This document shows positions 1 to 8,867 of a stretch of DNA of 64,000 bases, piece after piece; positions within the stretch are counted from its first letter, which is position 1, and the number at the start of each line of letters is the position of its first letter. This stretch comes from Chthoniobacterales bacterium. Its GTDB lineage: Bacteria > Verrucomicrobiota > Verrucomicrobiia > Chthoniobacterales > DYNR01. The notes under the pieces are model-generated. The model saw only the letters and a list, made by a program, of their open reading frames with translations. It was not told where the DNA came from and made no database searches. Where the stretch lies: positions 62,001-126,000 of the forward strand of contig JAOAAX010000003.1 in NCBI GenBank assembly GCA_026418675.1, read 5' to 3'. Made by a program: the position numbers and the translations under genes.

Positions 1-851
1 GGATATCAGTGGCAACTGCTTCAACAGTTGCGGTTTTCCATTTATTTACGCATGCGTTTTTTAAATGTCTTTTATTCTTGTGTGCTGGTTCTGTTATTGT
101 TGGAATGCATCATGAGCAGGATATTTGGAAGATGGGATCTCTAAAAAATAAAATGCCATTGACGTTTATCATGATGGGGATTGGAACTTTTGCTTTGGCA
201 GGTGTTCCTCCTTTTAGTGGTTATTTTAGTAAAGATTTAATTTTGGAATGGGCATGGATAAAAGGGACACCTGTTTTTTGGTTTGGTGCTATAACAATAG
301 CTCTTACAACTTTTTACATATTTCGTTTATTTTTTGTTGTTTTTTTGGGTCCACCGCGTTCTGACGAAGCGAAACATGCACAAGAATCTCCTAGAGTTAT
401 GCTCCTACCGATGTTGATATTGTCAATTTTGTCTTTGACTGTTGGGTGGCCATTTATTGGGCACTTTTTTATTCAGCCTGTGCATCCAGAACATGTTCCA
501 TTATTTTTGCGTTTCATTCTTATAGGTTTTTTGGCAGTTGGGGCACTTGTTGCTTATCTTCTATATGCTAAGGGACCTTTGAAAGATCCTATACAAGTTG
601 CAGTATTTGAAAATCGGTTTTACATAGATAATTTTTATGATTGGTTAGTGAAAGAAATACAGGGGCGATTTGCTGGGATTTGTGCTTTTGTTGATCGTTG
701 GGTTGTTGATGGGTTTGTAAAGATTGCCTCAGGATGTGTTTGGCTTTTCGGTTTTTGCTTGCGTATGTTGCAGGTTGGGAATATTCAAGCTTATGCTTTT
801 TATTTTGGAGCTGGGATTTTGTTAATTTTCTTTTTACTTTTGAGTAAATGA
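1..851 (+). CDS. nuoL: NADH-quinone oxidoreductase subunit L, C-terminal part (5' end outside window)
   Basis: This is the C-terminal part, about 280 residues, of the antiporter-like membrane subunit L of respiratory complex I, which moves protons while NADH is oxidised and quinone reduced. The frame is open from the first bases of the window (reading ISVATAS), so the GTG at position 9 is an internal valine codon and not a start. The typical NuoL stretch FHLFTHAFFK is followed by AGSVI and a GVPPFSGYFSKD motif, both family hallmarks, and by several hydrophobic helices up to the C-terminus. The full-length family is about 600-650 residues. The stop TGA overlaps the ATG of nuoM by four bases, so the two are translationally coupled. 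The identification is secure; only the start is missing. Confidence 0.95.
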   Translation, partial: ISVATASTVAVFHLFTHAFFKCLLFLCAGSVIVGMHHEQDIWKMGSLKNKMPLTFIMMGIGTFALAGVPPFSGYFSKDLILEWAWIKGTPVFWFGAITIALTTFYIFRLFFVVFLGPPRSDEAKHAQESPRVMLLPMLILSILSLTVGWPFIGHFFIQPVHPEHVPLFLRFILIGFLAVGALVAYLLYAKGPLKDPIQVAVFENRFYIDNFYDWLVKEIQGRFAGICAFVDRWVVDGFVKIASGCVWLFGFCLRMLQVGNIQAYAFYFGAGILLIFFLLLSK

Positions 852-2368
852 GCCCGTTGGTTTTTCTCATATTGCTATTAATATTAACATCAATTTTCTG
901 TTATTTAAGTCCGGCTTCTGCACGTAGAACAGCATTTATGGGTTCTGCTCTACAGTTGATTCTTTTTTTGAGTTTGTTGCTTATTTATCTGTTCCGAGTA
1001 GAAGATGGAGCGGAAGTATTTTATGGTTGGAAATGGGAGTTGTTGCCAGAGTTAGGAGTAGTGATGGGATTAGGGATGGATGGTTTTTCAGCAATCATGC
1101 TCCTTTTGGCGACATTGGTTACGTTTGCGGCAGTTTGGGCCACACCTGCTCCTGAGAGATCTGTAGGTTTTTACTATGGGAATTTGTTCCTCATAGCAGC
1201 AGGTGTTGTTGGTGCATTTGCTTCGACTGATCTCCTGTTTTTCTACCTTTTCCATGAGTTGGCATTGATACCTACTTTTTTAATGATTGGGATTTGGGGA
1301 ACAGGTGATAAACATCGGGTTGCGTGGAAAGTAACAATTTATCTTGCACTAGCAAGTTTTGTTTTGCTAATTGGAATTTTGGGACTTTATATTAATCTGC
1401 CGGAGATTTCCCGGACATTTGGAATGAGGGAGCTAGTTGATTTGGCGAACAGTGGAGTTTTACAAACTCCGGATTGGGTTTTTGTAATGCTGTTTTTGGG
1501 GTTTGGAGCGTTGGTTTCACTTTTTCCGTTTCATACATGGGCGCCTGGTGCGTATGCGTGCGCTCCTTCATCTGTAGCAATGCTGCATGCTGGGGTTTTG
1601 AAAAAGTTTGGGTTGTATGGTTTACTGCGGGTTGTTTTGCCAATTTTTCCGCATGAGATGCAAGAGTATGGGCATGTTCTTCTGATTTTAATATTAGGGA
1701 ATATTTTCTTTGTTGGATATGCGACAATGGCACAAAGGAGATTGGATTGGATGCTGGGCTATTCGAGTGTGATGCACATGGGGTATATCTTTTTAGGGAT
1801 TGCAAGTGCTATGGTCCCTTTTGCTGGAGGGGGAGGGAGTTATTATTTAAATCCTTTAAGTTTAGGTGGTGCGGGCATACTTATGTTTGCTCATGGGATT
1901 TCGATTGCGATACTTTTTGCGCTTAGTGGGCAGTTGCGAAGAAGGACAGCCACCTTAGAATTTTCAGAACTTGGGGGAATGGGTAAGACGATGCCCGCAT
2001 TTGGTTTGTTGATGGGGATGGGGACGTTTGCTTCCATTGGGCTTCCAGGCTTTGCTAATTTTTCTGGAGAGTTGCTTGTCTTTTTTGGTGCATTTGGAAG
2101 TGGAGGAGCTCAATTTTTAAATTTTTACCAAATTGCTACTGCGATTGCAGTTTGGGGAGTTGTTGTGAGTGCAATCTATGGTTTACGTGCTTATCGTTGG
2201 ACTTGCTTCGGTGAGACACCAGAAAGATGGGTTGGCTCTAATGAATTGGTCGATTTGAGAGGTCGAGAAAAATTTGCGATTTGGATATTAGTAGTTTTCT
2301 CACTTCTTGTTGGGTTCTGGCCTCAAGGATTTCTGAAACTATTGATTCCTGCATTACTTGCACAATGA
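848..2368 (+). CDS. nuoM: NADH-quinone oxidoreductase subunit M
   Basis: A 506-residue polytopic subunit of complex I and one of the three antiporter-like proton-pumping subunits. It is hydrophobic throughout. The LFFYLFHELALIPTFLMIG segment carries the glutamate of the NuoM family, and the FPFHTWAPGAYACAP segment and the following VLKKFGLYGLLR carry the conserved lysine region. Length agrees with the usual 490-510 residues. The ATG at 848 overlaps the nuoL stop (ATGA) and the stop overlaps the nuoN start in the same way. This fits the standard order L-M-N at the end of a nuo operon. Codons are rich in G and T on this strand, like the neighbouring nuo genes. Confidence 0.97.
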   Translation: MSPLVFLILLLILTSIFCYLSPASARRTAFMGSALQLILFLSLLLIYLFRVEDGAEVFYGWKWELLPELGVVMGLGMDGFSAIMLLLATLVTFAAVWATPAPERSVGFYYGNLFLIAAGVVGAFASTDLLFFYLFHELALIPTFLMIGIWGTGDKHRVAWKVTIYLALASFVLLIGILGLYINLPEISRTFGMRELVDLANSGVLQTPDWVFVMLFLGFGALVSLFPFHTWAPGAYACAPSSVAMLHAGVLKKFGLYGLLRVVLPIFPHEMQEYGHVLLILILGNIFFVGYATMAQRRLDWMLGYSSVMHMGYIFLGIASAMVPFAGGGGSYYLNPLSLGGAGILMFAHGISIAILFALSGQLRRRTATLEFSELGGMGKTMPAFGLLMGMGTFASIGLPGFANFSGELLVFFGAFGSGGAQFLNFYQIATAIAVWGVVVSAIYGLRAYRWTCFGETPERWVGSNELVDLRGREKFAIWILVVFSLLVGFWPQGFLKLLIPALLAQ

Positions 2369-3822
2369 ATCCGATTTTATTGGAAGCAGTCCTCGTTTGT
2401 TATGCTTTTCTTCTCCTTTTGGTTGAAGCATTTAACAGCAGGATGCCGCGTCGTTATTTTGGGTGGGCTGCTGTAGTTGGAACTACAGTTGTTTTTTTCA
2501 TGACTTTTTTTGTGGATTCTTCGAAGATGAATCCTGAAGCTGGGTATTACGGGTTCTATGCAGCCGACACATTGGCAATCCTCTTCAAGCGTTTTATTTT
2601 GCTAGTTAGTGTTTGTGTTTTAATAATGGCGATAGAGTTTGCTCCAGTTTTAGTTCGTTACTTGCCTGTAGAAAAACCGGATGCTGGGAGTGGGGAGATG
2701 TATTCTTTGGTATTGTTTGCATGTGCTGGGATGATGTGGATGGCATCGGCTCAAAATTTCGTGATGATTTTTGTCTCTGTGGAGCTTGTGACAATTACCT
2801 TTTATGTGATGGTTGCCATGATGAGAGGTAATCGAGCATCGCTTGAAGCAGGGATAAAGTTTTTAATTTTGGGAGCGATTGCGACTTCACTTAATGTATA
2901 TGGAATAGCATGGATATTTGGAACATTAGGGACAACTGAATTGCCAGAGATAGGGGCAATTTTGCAATCCATAGATTCAAGTTTGTTTCCGTCTTTGTTG
3001 TTTGGATTTGGTTTAATTTTTGCTGGGATAAGCTTTAAAGTAGCTGCATTTCCATTTCAGTTTTGGGTTCCGGATGTTTACCAGGGAGCTCCAACACCTG
3101 TGACAGCATTTCTTTCTGTTGGTTCCAAAGCTTCTGCGTTTGTTGTTTTGATGCGTGTTTTAGAAAGTATGTTAAGTAATTCTGAGCTAAGCTCCAAAAT
3201 TCTGTTTATGTTGTCGTTAGTTGCTGGCGTTACGATTTTAATGGGGAACCTTTCTGCGATTCCTCAAACGAATTTTAAGCGTCTTTTAGCGTATTCCAGT
3301 ATTGCGCATGCTGGTTATTTGCTGATGGGAGCAGCGAGTATTGTGTCAGGGAATTCTGGGCCGGCAATTGCTTATTATTTGATGGCTTATTTGATTTCGA
3401 ACATGTTAGCTTTTGGGGTATTGCTTGTTGTTGGTAAATCTACAGGTAGTGATGAGTTAGTTCATTTTAATGGGCTAGGAAAAAAATCTCCTTGGTTAGC
3501 TACAGCTCTTACCTTAGCAGTTCTAAGTTTAGCTGGTTTGCCATTTACAGTTGGTTTTTTTGGTAAGTTTTTTATTTTTTCCTCGGCTCTTCAGGCGCAG
3601 CAGTTTATATTAGTAGGAATTGGAATATTAGGAATCGGTTGTGGATTTTATTATTATCTTAAGGTGATACGGGCTATGTTTTGGTTGCCTGCGAGTAAAG
3701 AACAATCCATCTCTAGTCCGATTGAAATTTCTAAGCCTTATGCAGTTATGTTAATTTTACTATCAATATCACTAATTATTTTTGGAGTTTATCCTGAACC
3801 TATCTTCAATTTAATCCCTTAA
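2365..3822 (+). CDS. nuoN: NADH-quinone oxidoreductase subunit N
   Basis: A 485-residue membrane subunit of complex I, the third antiporter-like subunit. The reading frame is open further upstream, but I chose the ATG at 2365 because it gives the same 4-base ATGA overlap seen between nuoL and nuoM and begins with a normal hydrophobic helix (MNPILLEAVLVCYAF). Family motifs visible are FPFQFWVPDVYQGAPTPVTAF with the following SKASAF, and LAYSSIAHAGYLLMG. The length fits NuoN (about 480 residues). It is the last intact nuo gene here. Downstream the sequence becomes AT-rich and holds a gene remnant, so the operon probably ends at this gene. Confidence 0.96.
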   Translation: MNPILLEAVLVCYAFLLLLVEAFNSRMPRRYFGWAAVVGTTVVFFMTFFVDSSKMNPEAGYYGFYAADTLAILFKRFILLVSVCVLIMAIEFAPVLVRYLPVEKPDAGSGEMYSLVLFACAGMMWMASAQNFVMIFVSVELVTITFYVMVAMMRGNRASLEAGIKFLILGAIATSLNVYGIAWIFGTLGTTELPEIGAILQSIDSSLFPSLLFGFGLIFAGISFKVAAFPFQFWVPDVYQGAPTPVTAFLSVGSKASAFVVLMRVLESMLSNSELSSKILFMLSLVAGVTILMGNLSAIPQTNFKRLLAYSSIAHAGYLLMGAASIVSGNSGPAIAYYLMAYLISNMLAFGVLLVVGKSTGSDELVHFNGLGKKSPWLATALTLAVLSLAGLPFTVGFFGKFFIFSSALQAQQFILVGIGILGIGCGFYYYLKVIRAMFWLPASKEQSISSPIEISKPYAVMLILLSISLIIFGVYPEPIFNLIP

Positions 3823-3841
3823 ATATTTAATATATATAAAT

Positions 3842-4395
3842 AGATTTATAATCTTTTATATTTTATTTATTATTTTAAAAAAGACAGGCTTTACTCAAAA
3901 TCTTAGGGGTGTAAAAACAGAAAAGGGATACTTGGTTCTGGTTGTTGATGAGGAAAGCGCCAAAAGCTTTGGAACGTATTTGATTCCTAAGGAAGCGCAA
4001 ATTATCTCTGAAAAAAAAGCGTTGTTTTTTTTGGTAATACGATAGAGGTAATTTTTCCAAATGTAAGTGATTTTGTTAAATATCCGAAGAAATGGAGTGA
4101 TGAACAATTACTTGCCAGTTATTTTTTAATGAGACAACGTAAGTTGGCTGCAAGCACAAGAGATTCGGTGACAGTGTGTAATGAAAAAAGCTTTATGCTT
4201 AAGGGTGGAACCAAATATCGCTCAGCAACTTTTATATATTATAATCAGAAGGGATGTAAAATTGAGGAACAAGTTTATGGTCGTGTTCCGGGTGATAAAT
4301 TTATGGTAGTGATTATTCAGAAAAGCGAAGCTTCGACTTTTATTGCAGAAAAAAAACTAGCCCAACAAATTTTACAATCTTTTCGTTACTTGTAG
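3842..4395 (+). pseudogene. Frameshifted remnant of an unrecognised small protein gene
   Basis: Two plus-strand frames join into one protein-like stretch of about 180 residues. The first runs to about 4046 and contains TEKGYLVLVVDEESAKSFG and TYLIPKEAQII. The second picks up at a run of eight T at 4025-4032 and continues as GNTIEVIFPNVSDFVKYPKKW through to the TAG at 4393-4395. A one-base slip in that homopolymer would restore one frame. No in-frame ATG, GTG or TTG was found between the nuoN stop and the first part, so the 5' end also seems lost. I do not recognise the family. It could be a decaying gene or an uncorrected sequencing error in the T run. Only the last 88 codons have an ATG (4129) and might be expressed alone. 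Confidence 0.55.
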
Positions 4396-4405
4396 TTAAG
4401 TAACG
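4384..4405. terminator. Perfect 8-bp hairpin at the 3' end of the gene remnant
   Basis: CGTTACTT at 4384-4391 pairs perfectly with AAGTAACG at 4398-4405 around the 6-base loop GTAGTT, which includes the stop codon of the upstream remnant. No T-run follows on the plus strand, so this is not a canonical intrinsic terminator. It lies between a plus-strand end and the 3' end of the minus-strand gene, a usual place for one. Confidence 0.35.
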
Positions 4406-4465
4406 GAATCGTTAGTTGGGTAAGTTGGGATTAATTACAGATTTTGGACTAAGCCGTTGTTTATT

Positions 4466-4927
4466 TTAGGATGGTTTGAGTGATTTAAGGATTTGCAAAG
4501 TTTTTGGGTCTGGTTGTCCTTGAAAGAAGGTTTGAAGAGCGGTTTGGAGTAGAGAGGAATGTTGAGGAGAAGCAACTTGTAAGAAGAGGGTAAGGGATGA
4601 GCGAAGTTTCAAAGCATCAATATGGCCAAAAATATTTTCTATAGGCAAATGGGAGTGTTTCAGCAAAGCTTCTACACATTGTAGATATCGTTTACCGAGA
4701 ATTGGATGATTAAGAAACTCTTTGGCTTCCTCTAGGGAACGGATTGCAAACTTTTTTGACATTTCGCTAGAACCTAAGCCGTGGATTTGAGGAAAAATAA
4801 ACCACATCCAGTGAGTGGTTTTCCTGCCGTTGGAAATTTCTGCAAATGCGTGTTCAAATACATTGTTTTGTGCAATGAGGAAACGGTCGAGATGAGTTTT
4901 GTGAAACTCGTGAGGTAGCTCTGGCAT
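4466..4927 (-). CDS. DUF1810 family protein
   Basis: A 153-residue protein of the DUF1810 family, whose biochemical role is unknown. Visible family signatures are HLDRFLIAQ near the N-terminus, the strongly conserved GRKTTHWMWFIFPQI followed by HGLG, then SLEEAKEFLNHPILGKR and a C-terminal DALKLRSSLTLF segment. I chose the ATG at 4927. A longer frame from a TTG at 4987 would overlap the end of glgP by 34 bases, and family members usually begin close to the HLDRF motif. It lies 26 bases downstream of glgP on the same strand and may be cotranscribed, but I see nothing linking it to glycogen metabolism. Confidence 0.85.
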   Translation of the reverse strand: MPELPHEFHKTHLDRFLIAQNNVFEHAFAEISNGRKTTHWMWFIFPQIHGLGSSEMSKKFAIRSLEEAKEFLNHPILGKRYLQCVEALLKHSHLPIENIFGHIDALKLRSSLTLFLQVASPQHSSLLQTALQTFFQGQPDPKTLQILKSLKPS

Positions 4928-4953
4928 TGCAGTCTTAGCATTGCAGTCTATGA

Positions 4954-7413
4954 TTACATCGTCACTGGGACTGGTTCGACTTTCCAAATGTCTTTTGCAT
5001 ATTCACGTATGGTTCGGTCACTTGAAAATTTGCCCATCCGGGCTGTATTTAAAATTGCCATTTTTGCCCAGCGAGAGCGATCTAGGAAAGCCGCATCAAC
5101 TTTTTGTTGGGTGTCACTATAGGAGCGGAAATCAGCAAGAACTAGATAGGGATCGTGATAAACGAGATTGTCGCGAAGGGGGCGGAGAGTGCCTGGAGGA
5201 TCGTTAGGGGTAAAGTAGTTTGATCCGACCCAGTCAACGACGGCACGAAGTTCTTCATCGGATCGGTAAAAAGCTTCTGGGTTGTAGCCATTCCGGAGGA
5301 TAAGATTTACTTCCTCAACGGTTAGCCCGAAGATGAAGATATTTTCTGGACCGACTTCATCGCGGATTTCGACATTAGCACCATCAAGTGTGCCGATTGT
5401 TATAGCGCCGTTTAGGGCGAGTTTCATATTGCCGGTTCCCGAGGCTTCTTTGCCGGCGGTGCTGATTTGTTCGGAAAGGTCGGCAGCAGGGATAATTCGT
5501 TGGGCTAGGGAGACCCTGTAGTTAGGCAGGAATGCGATTTTGATTTTATCTTCGATGCGTTTGTCTGCATTGATGCAAGCTGCAACAGAGTTGATGGCTT
5601 TGATAATTAGCTTAGCCATTTCGTAGCCTGGAGCAGCTTTAGCAGAGAAAATAAATACACGAGGGACGATTTGGAGATTAGGATTTTGGAGCAGGCGACG
5701 ATAAAGTGCGAGGATATGCAAGAGGTTTAAATGTTGGCGCTTGTATTCGTGAAGACGCTTGATTTGGACGTCAAATAATGAGTTAGGATCAACGACAAGT
5801 CCGCATTCTTCCTTTATAATTTTTGCCAAATCAACTTTGTTGGCATGCTTCACGGCCATGAAGTCGTTTTGAAATTGAGGGTCGTCAGCCCATTGTTCCA
5901 GCGCGCGGAGACGTTCAAGGTCTTTGGGCCACGCATCGCCAATTTTAGAGGTGATTAGAGAACTAAGGCGTGGGTTGCAAGAAAGGAGCCAGCGGCGAGG
6001 AGTTATTCCGTTTGTTTTGTTGTTGATTTTGCCAGGATAAAGCTCATTGAATTCAGGGAAAAGTTGTGTTTTGAGGAGTCGAGTATGTAACTCAGCTACT
6101 CCATTAACAGACATGCTGCCTACTACAGCTAAATGAGCCATGCGAACCATTTTAGGGTCGCCTTCTTCGATGAGAGAGAGCTTTCGAATTTTGTCAATAT
6201 CACCTGGCCATTTTTGAGCGACTTGTTTAAGAAAACGGTCATTAATATCATAGATGATTTGCAAGTGTCGCGGGAGGACTTTATTCATTAACCCTACGCT
6301 CCACTTTTCCAATGCCTCAGGGAGGAGCGTATGGTTGGTGTAAGCGAAGGTTCTAGTAGTGATGTCCCAGGCTTGATCCCATGGCAAACGATATTCATCC
6401 ACAAAAATTCGCATGAGTTCTGCAATTGCGATAGAGGGGTGTGTGTCATTGAGTTGAATAACAACTTTTTCTGGGAAAGCGTCCCAAGAACGGTTATTTT
6501 TATGGAAGCGACGGATTATGTCTTTGAGGGAACAAGCTACAAAGAAGTATTGTTGGACGAGGCGCAGTTCTTTGCCGCTTTCAGTTGCATCGTTAGGATA
6601 AAGGACTTTTGAAATTGTTTCGCTTGCGTTTTTTTCACGGACAGCTTCCTCGTAACCACCACGGTTAAAAGCTTGGAAATCAAAATCATGGGATGCGCGT
6701 GATTCCCATAAACGAAGGAAATTGGTCGTGTTTGTTTGGTATCCACCGATTAGGATGTCGTAAGGAATTCCAACAATTTTTTTTGTGTTAACCCACCGTG
6801 GGACGGAATTTCCGCGGTCATCGAAGACTTGTTCAACGTGTCCGTATAGTTGAACTTCGGTTGTATATTCCGGACGAACAATTTCCCATGGAGTTCCATA
6901 AGTCATCCAAGCATCGGGTAACTCCACTTGATAACCGTTGTGAAATTCCTGTTTGAAGAGGCCATATTGGTAGTGAATACCATAGCCAATAGCTGGGATG
7001 TCGAGAGTTGCCATTGAATCGAGGAAACAAGCGGCAAGGCGACCGAGACCGCCGTTTCCGAGCCCCATATCATATTCTTCATTTCGCAATTCTTCGATAT
7101 CGAGCCCTAATTCTTCTAGAGCTTGTTCAACTTCTTTGAGGACGCCAGCGCTGTAAAAATTATTCATAAATAAGCGCCCCATTAGAAATTCCAGCGAGAG
7201 ATAATAAACACGACGCACATTTTGGAGAGTATGAACGGTTTGAGTAGCAATCATCCGTTCTACAAGGATGCTATGAACTGCTTTGCTTGTTGCAATCCAC
7301 CAATCTCGCTTAGTAGCGGAAGCTGAGTCCCTTGCCAGTGCGATTTTTAATTGGCTCAAAATCAGAGCCATTAAACCTTCTTTGGATTTGTCGAGTGGTG
7401 GGGCATCTTTCAT
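4954..7413 (-). CDS. glgP: Glycogen/starch phosphorylase
   Basis: An 819-residue enzyme that releases glucose 1-phosphate from glycogen or maltodextrin by phosphorolysis, using pyridoxal phosphate. The PLP-lysine motif [15 protein letters not shown] lies near residue 660 and is followed by the usual [13 protein letters not shown]-terminal family motifs include [26 protein letters not shown] and [10 protein letters not shown]. The length is normal (about 800-840) and the gene looks intact. The ATG at 7413 is preceded on the minus strand by AAGGTAAG about 12 bases upstream, a weak ribosome-binding site. It reads toward the DUF1810 gene. No other glycogen gene is in the window, so local context gives little about its regulation. 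Confidence 0.97.
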   Translation of the reverse strand: MKDAPPLDKSKEGLMALILSQLKIALARDSASATKRDWWIATSKAVHSILVERMIATQTVHTLQNVRRVYYLSLEFLMGRLFMNNFYSAGVLKEVEQALEELGLDIEELRNEEYDMGLGNGGLGRLAACFLDSMATLDIPAIGYGIHYQYGLFKQEFHNGYQVELPDAWMTYGTPWEIVRPEYTTEVQLYGHVEQVFDDRGNSVPRWVNTKKIVGIPYDILIGGYQTNTTNFLRLWESRASHDFDFQAFNRGGYEEAVREKNASETISKVLYPNDATESGKELRLVQQYFFVACSLKDIIRRFHKNNRSWDAFPEKVVIQLNDTHPSIAIAELMRIFVDEYRLPWDQAWDITTRTFAYTNHTLLPEALEKWSVGLMNKVLPRHLQIIYDINDRFLKQVAQKWPGDIDKIRKLSLIEEGDPKMVRMAHLAVVGSMSVNGVAELHTRLLKTQLFPEFNELYPGKINNKTNGITPRRWLLSCNPRLSSLITSKIGDAWPKDLERLRALEQWADDPQFQNDFMAVKHANKVDLAKIIKEECGLVVDPNSLFDVQIKRLHEYKRQHLNLLHILALYRRLLQNPNLQIVPRVFIFSAKAAPGYEMAKLIIKAINSVAACINADKRIEDKIKIAFLPNYRVSLAQRIIPAADLSEQISTAGKEASGTGNMKLALNGAITIGTLDGANVEIRDEVGPENIFIFGLTVEEVNLILRNGYNPEAFYRSDEELRAVVDWVGSNYFTPNDPPGTLRPLRDNLVYHDPYLVLADFRSYSDTQQKVDAAFLDRSRWAKMAILNTARMGKFSSDRTIREYAKDIWKVEPVPVTM

Positions 7414-7663
7414 ACTGAAAAAAGCTTACCTTTTGGTTTTTTTTTCGCGAGAGAAAAGATTTAATTAAGTTTTATTAAGCAAAAGGAGTATAAAAAGGAG
7501 CTGGCAGTAGTTTCTGTAAATTAGGGAAAATTTCAGTAGGAATTCGATGTTGTTGTTTCTTTGGTGAGTTTTTCGTTTCGCTTTTATTAAAATAAGACTT
7601 TATTATACATAATACTAAAAGATTAATTTAATAAATATTATTATGGATATTAAAATAAAAAAA

Positions 7664-8854
7664 CTAAGTTATCGAGGGTAATCCGAGGATTTTGCGAGCT
7701 GTATTTGTTTTTTTGATAGCATGATCCAAATTATATCCGAGAATGGTGAAGTGTCCCATTTTGCGTCCAGTCCTTGGTTGATCTTTCCCATACAAGTGGA
7801 GCTTAAGACAAGGTTCATTAAGAAGTTCTATCCAGTTTGGACTTTTTTCCTGATGCCAAAAATCTCCTAGTAAGTTGACCATAACAGCAGGTCGGAATTG
7901 TTCGACAGACCCTGGAGGAAGATTGCAAATAGCGCGGATGTGTTGTTCAAACTGACTGCAGAAACAAGCGTCGAATGTAAAATGGCCGCTGTTGTGGGGT
8001 CTTGGAGCAAGCTCGTTGACAAGTAATTTTCCGGAAGGTTCGAGAAACATTTCAACAGTCAACAAGCCAACTACGCGGAGATGATGAGCAATTTCTATGG
8101 CTAGATTTTCGGCTTTTTGAGCGATTTCTGGGGAGAAACGACCAGGGGAGATTGAAGTATCTAGGATATGGTTGCGATGCAAATTTTCGATTGCACCAAA
8201 TGCAACCGTTCGTCCGTCCTGCCAACGAGCACATATCACAGATAATTCGGCTGAAAAATCAATCCATCTCTCCAAAATACCTTTTTTCCCGCCCATTTTT
8301 TTCCAAGCCTCGACTGCATCGAATTCTTTTTCCAAACGAACTTGACCTTTTCCATCATATCCAAATTCAGAACTTTTGAGGCAGGCAGGAAAAGGGAAAT
8401 CGTTTGCAGCAATGGATAATTCTGTCACGTTATTGAGGATTAGAAAATCTGCGCAGGGGAATCCATTGGACTTGAGAAAATTTTTTTCTTTTTCTCTATT
8501 TTGAGCTATTGCGAGGACGTCAGGTGATGGCGAAACTCGAACTCCTTTTTCAACTAGGTCACAAAGTGGTCGGGTTGAAATGTTTTCGAATTCATAAGTG
8601 ATGACATGACAACCCTGTGCGAATTTTTGGATTAGTTCTAGATCATCGAAATGTCCAATATAGGCTTCATCAGCGACTTGTGCTGCTGGAGCGTTTCTTT
8701 GAGGGTCAAAAATACGAACGTAGTAGCCTAATTTTTTTGCCTCGATTGCCAACATGCGACCAAGTTGGCCGCCGCCGATGATTCCGATAGTTGCTGGAGG
8801 GGGAATGGACAAGGTTGTATTGGGAGTTTTCGGAATGATTTGATTTGGATTCAT
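7664..8854 (-). CDS. purK: N5-carboxyaminoimidazole ribonucleotide synthase
   Basis: A 396-residue ATP-grasp enzyme of de novo purine synthesis that carboxylates aminoimidazole ribonucleotide with bicarbonate and ATP. The N-terminal nucleotide-binding motif IGIIGGGQLGRMLA (from about residue 24) is diagnostic for PurK, as are VITYEFENI, SSEFGYDGKGQ and the ATP-grasp end NELAPRPHNSGH. The family is usually 350-400 residues. About 20 extra residues precede the first beta strand; a TTG inside that extension would give a more typical N-terminus. The start codon is only 13 bases from the divergent ATG of the acyltransferase fusion, so its promoter must overlap that gene. No purE is nearby. Confidence 0.95.
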   Translation of the reverse strand: MNPNQIIPKTPNTTLSIPPPATIGIIGGGQLGRMLAIEAKKLGYYVRIFDPQRNAPAAQVADEAYIGHFDDLELIQKFAQGCHVITYEFENISTRPLCDLVEKGVRVSPSPDVLAIAQNREKEKNFLKSNGFPCADFLILNNVTELSIAANDFPFPACLKSSEFGYDGKGQVRLEKEFDAVEAWKKMGGKKGILERWIDFSAELSVICARWQDGRTVAFGAIENLHRNHILDTSISPGRFSPEIAQKAENLAIEIAHHLRVVGLLTVEMFLEPSGKLLVNELAPRPHNSGHFTFDACFCSQFEQHIRAICNLPPGSVEQFRPAVMVNLLGDFWHQEKSPNWIELLNEPCLKLHLYGKDQPRTGRKMGHFTILGYNLDHAIKKTNTARKILGLPSIT

Positions 8855-8867
8855 TTCACTAAAGAGA

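Noticed and set aside
4129..4395. Stand-alone 88-residue gene
   Set aside because: It continues upstream in another frame through a T8 slip and reads as the tail of a broken gene, so it is listed as part of a pseudogene.
4927..4987. TTG-started N-terminal extension of the DUF1810 protein
   Set aside because: It would overlap glgP by 34 bases and lies outside the conserved domain; the ATG at 4927 fits better.
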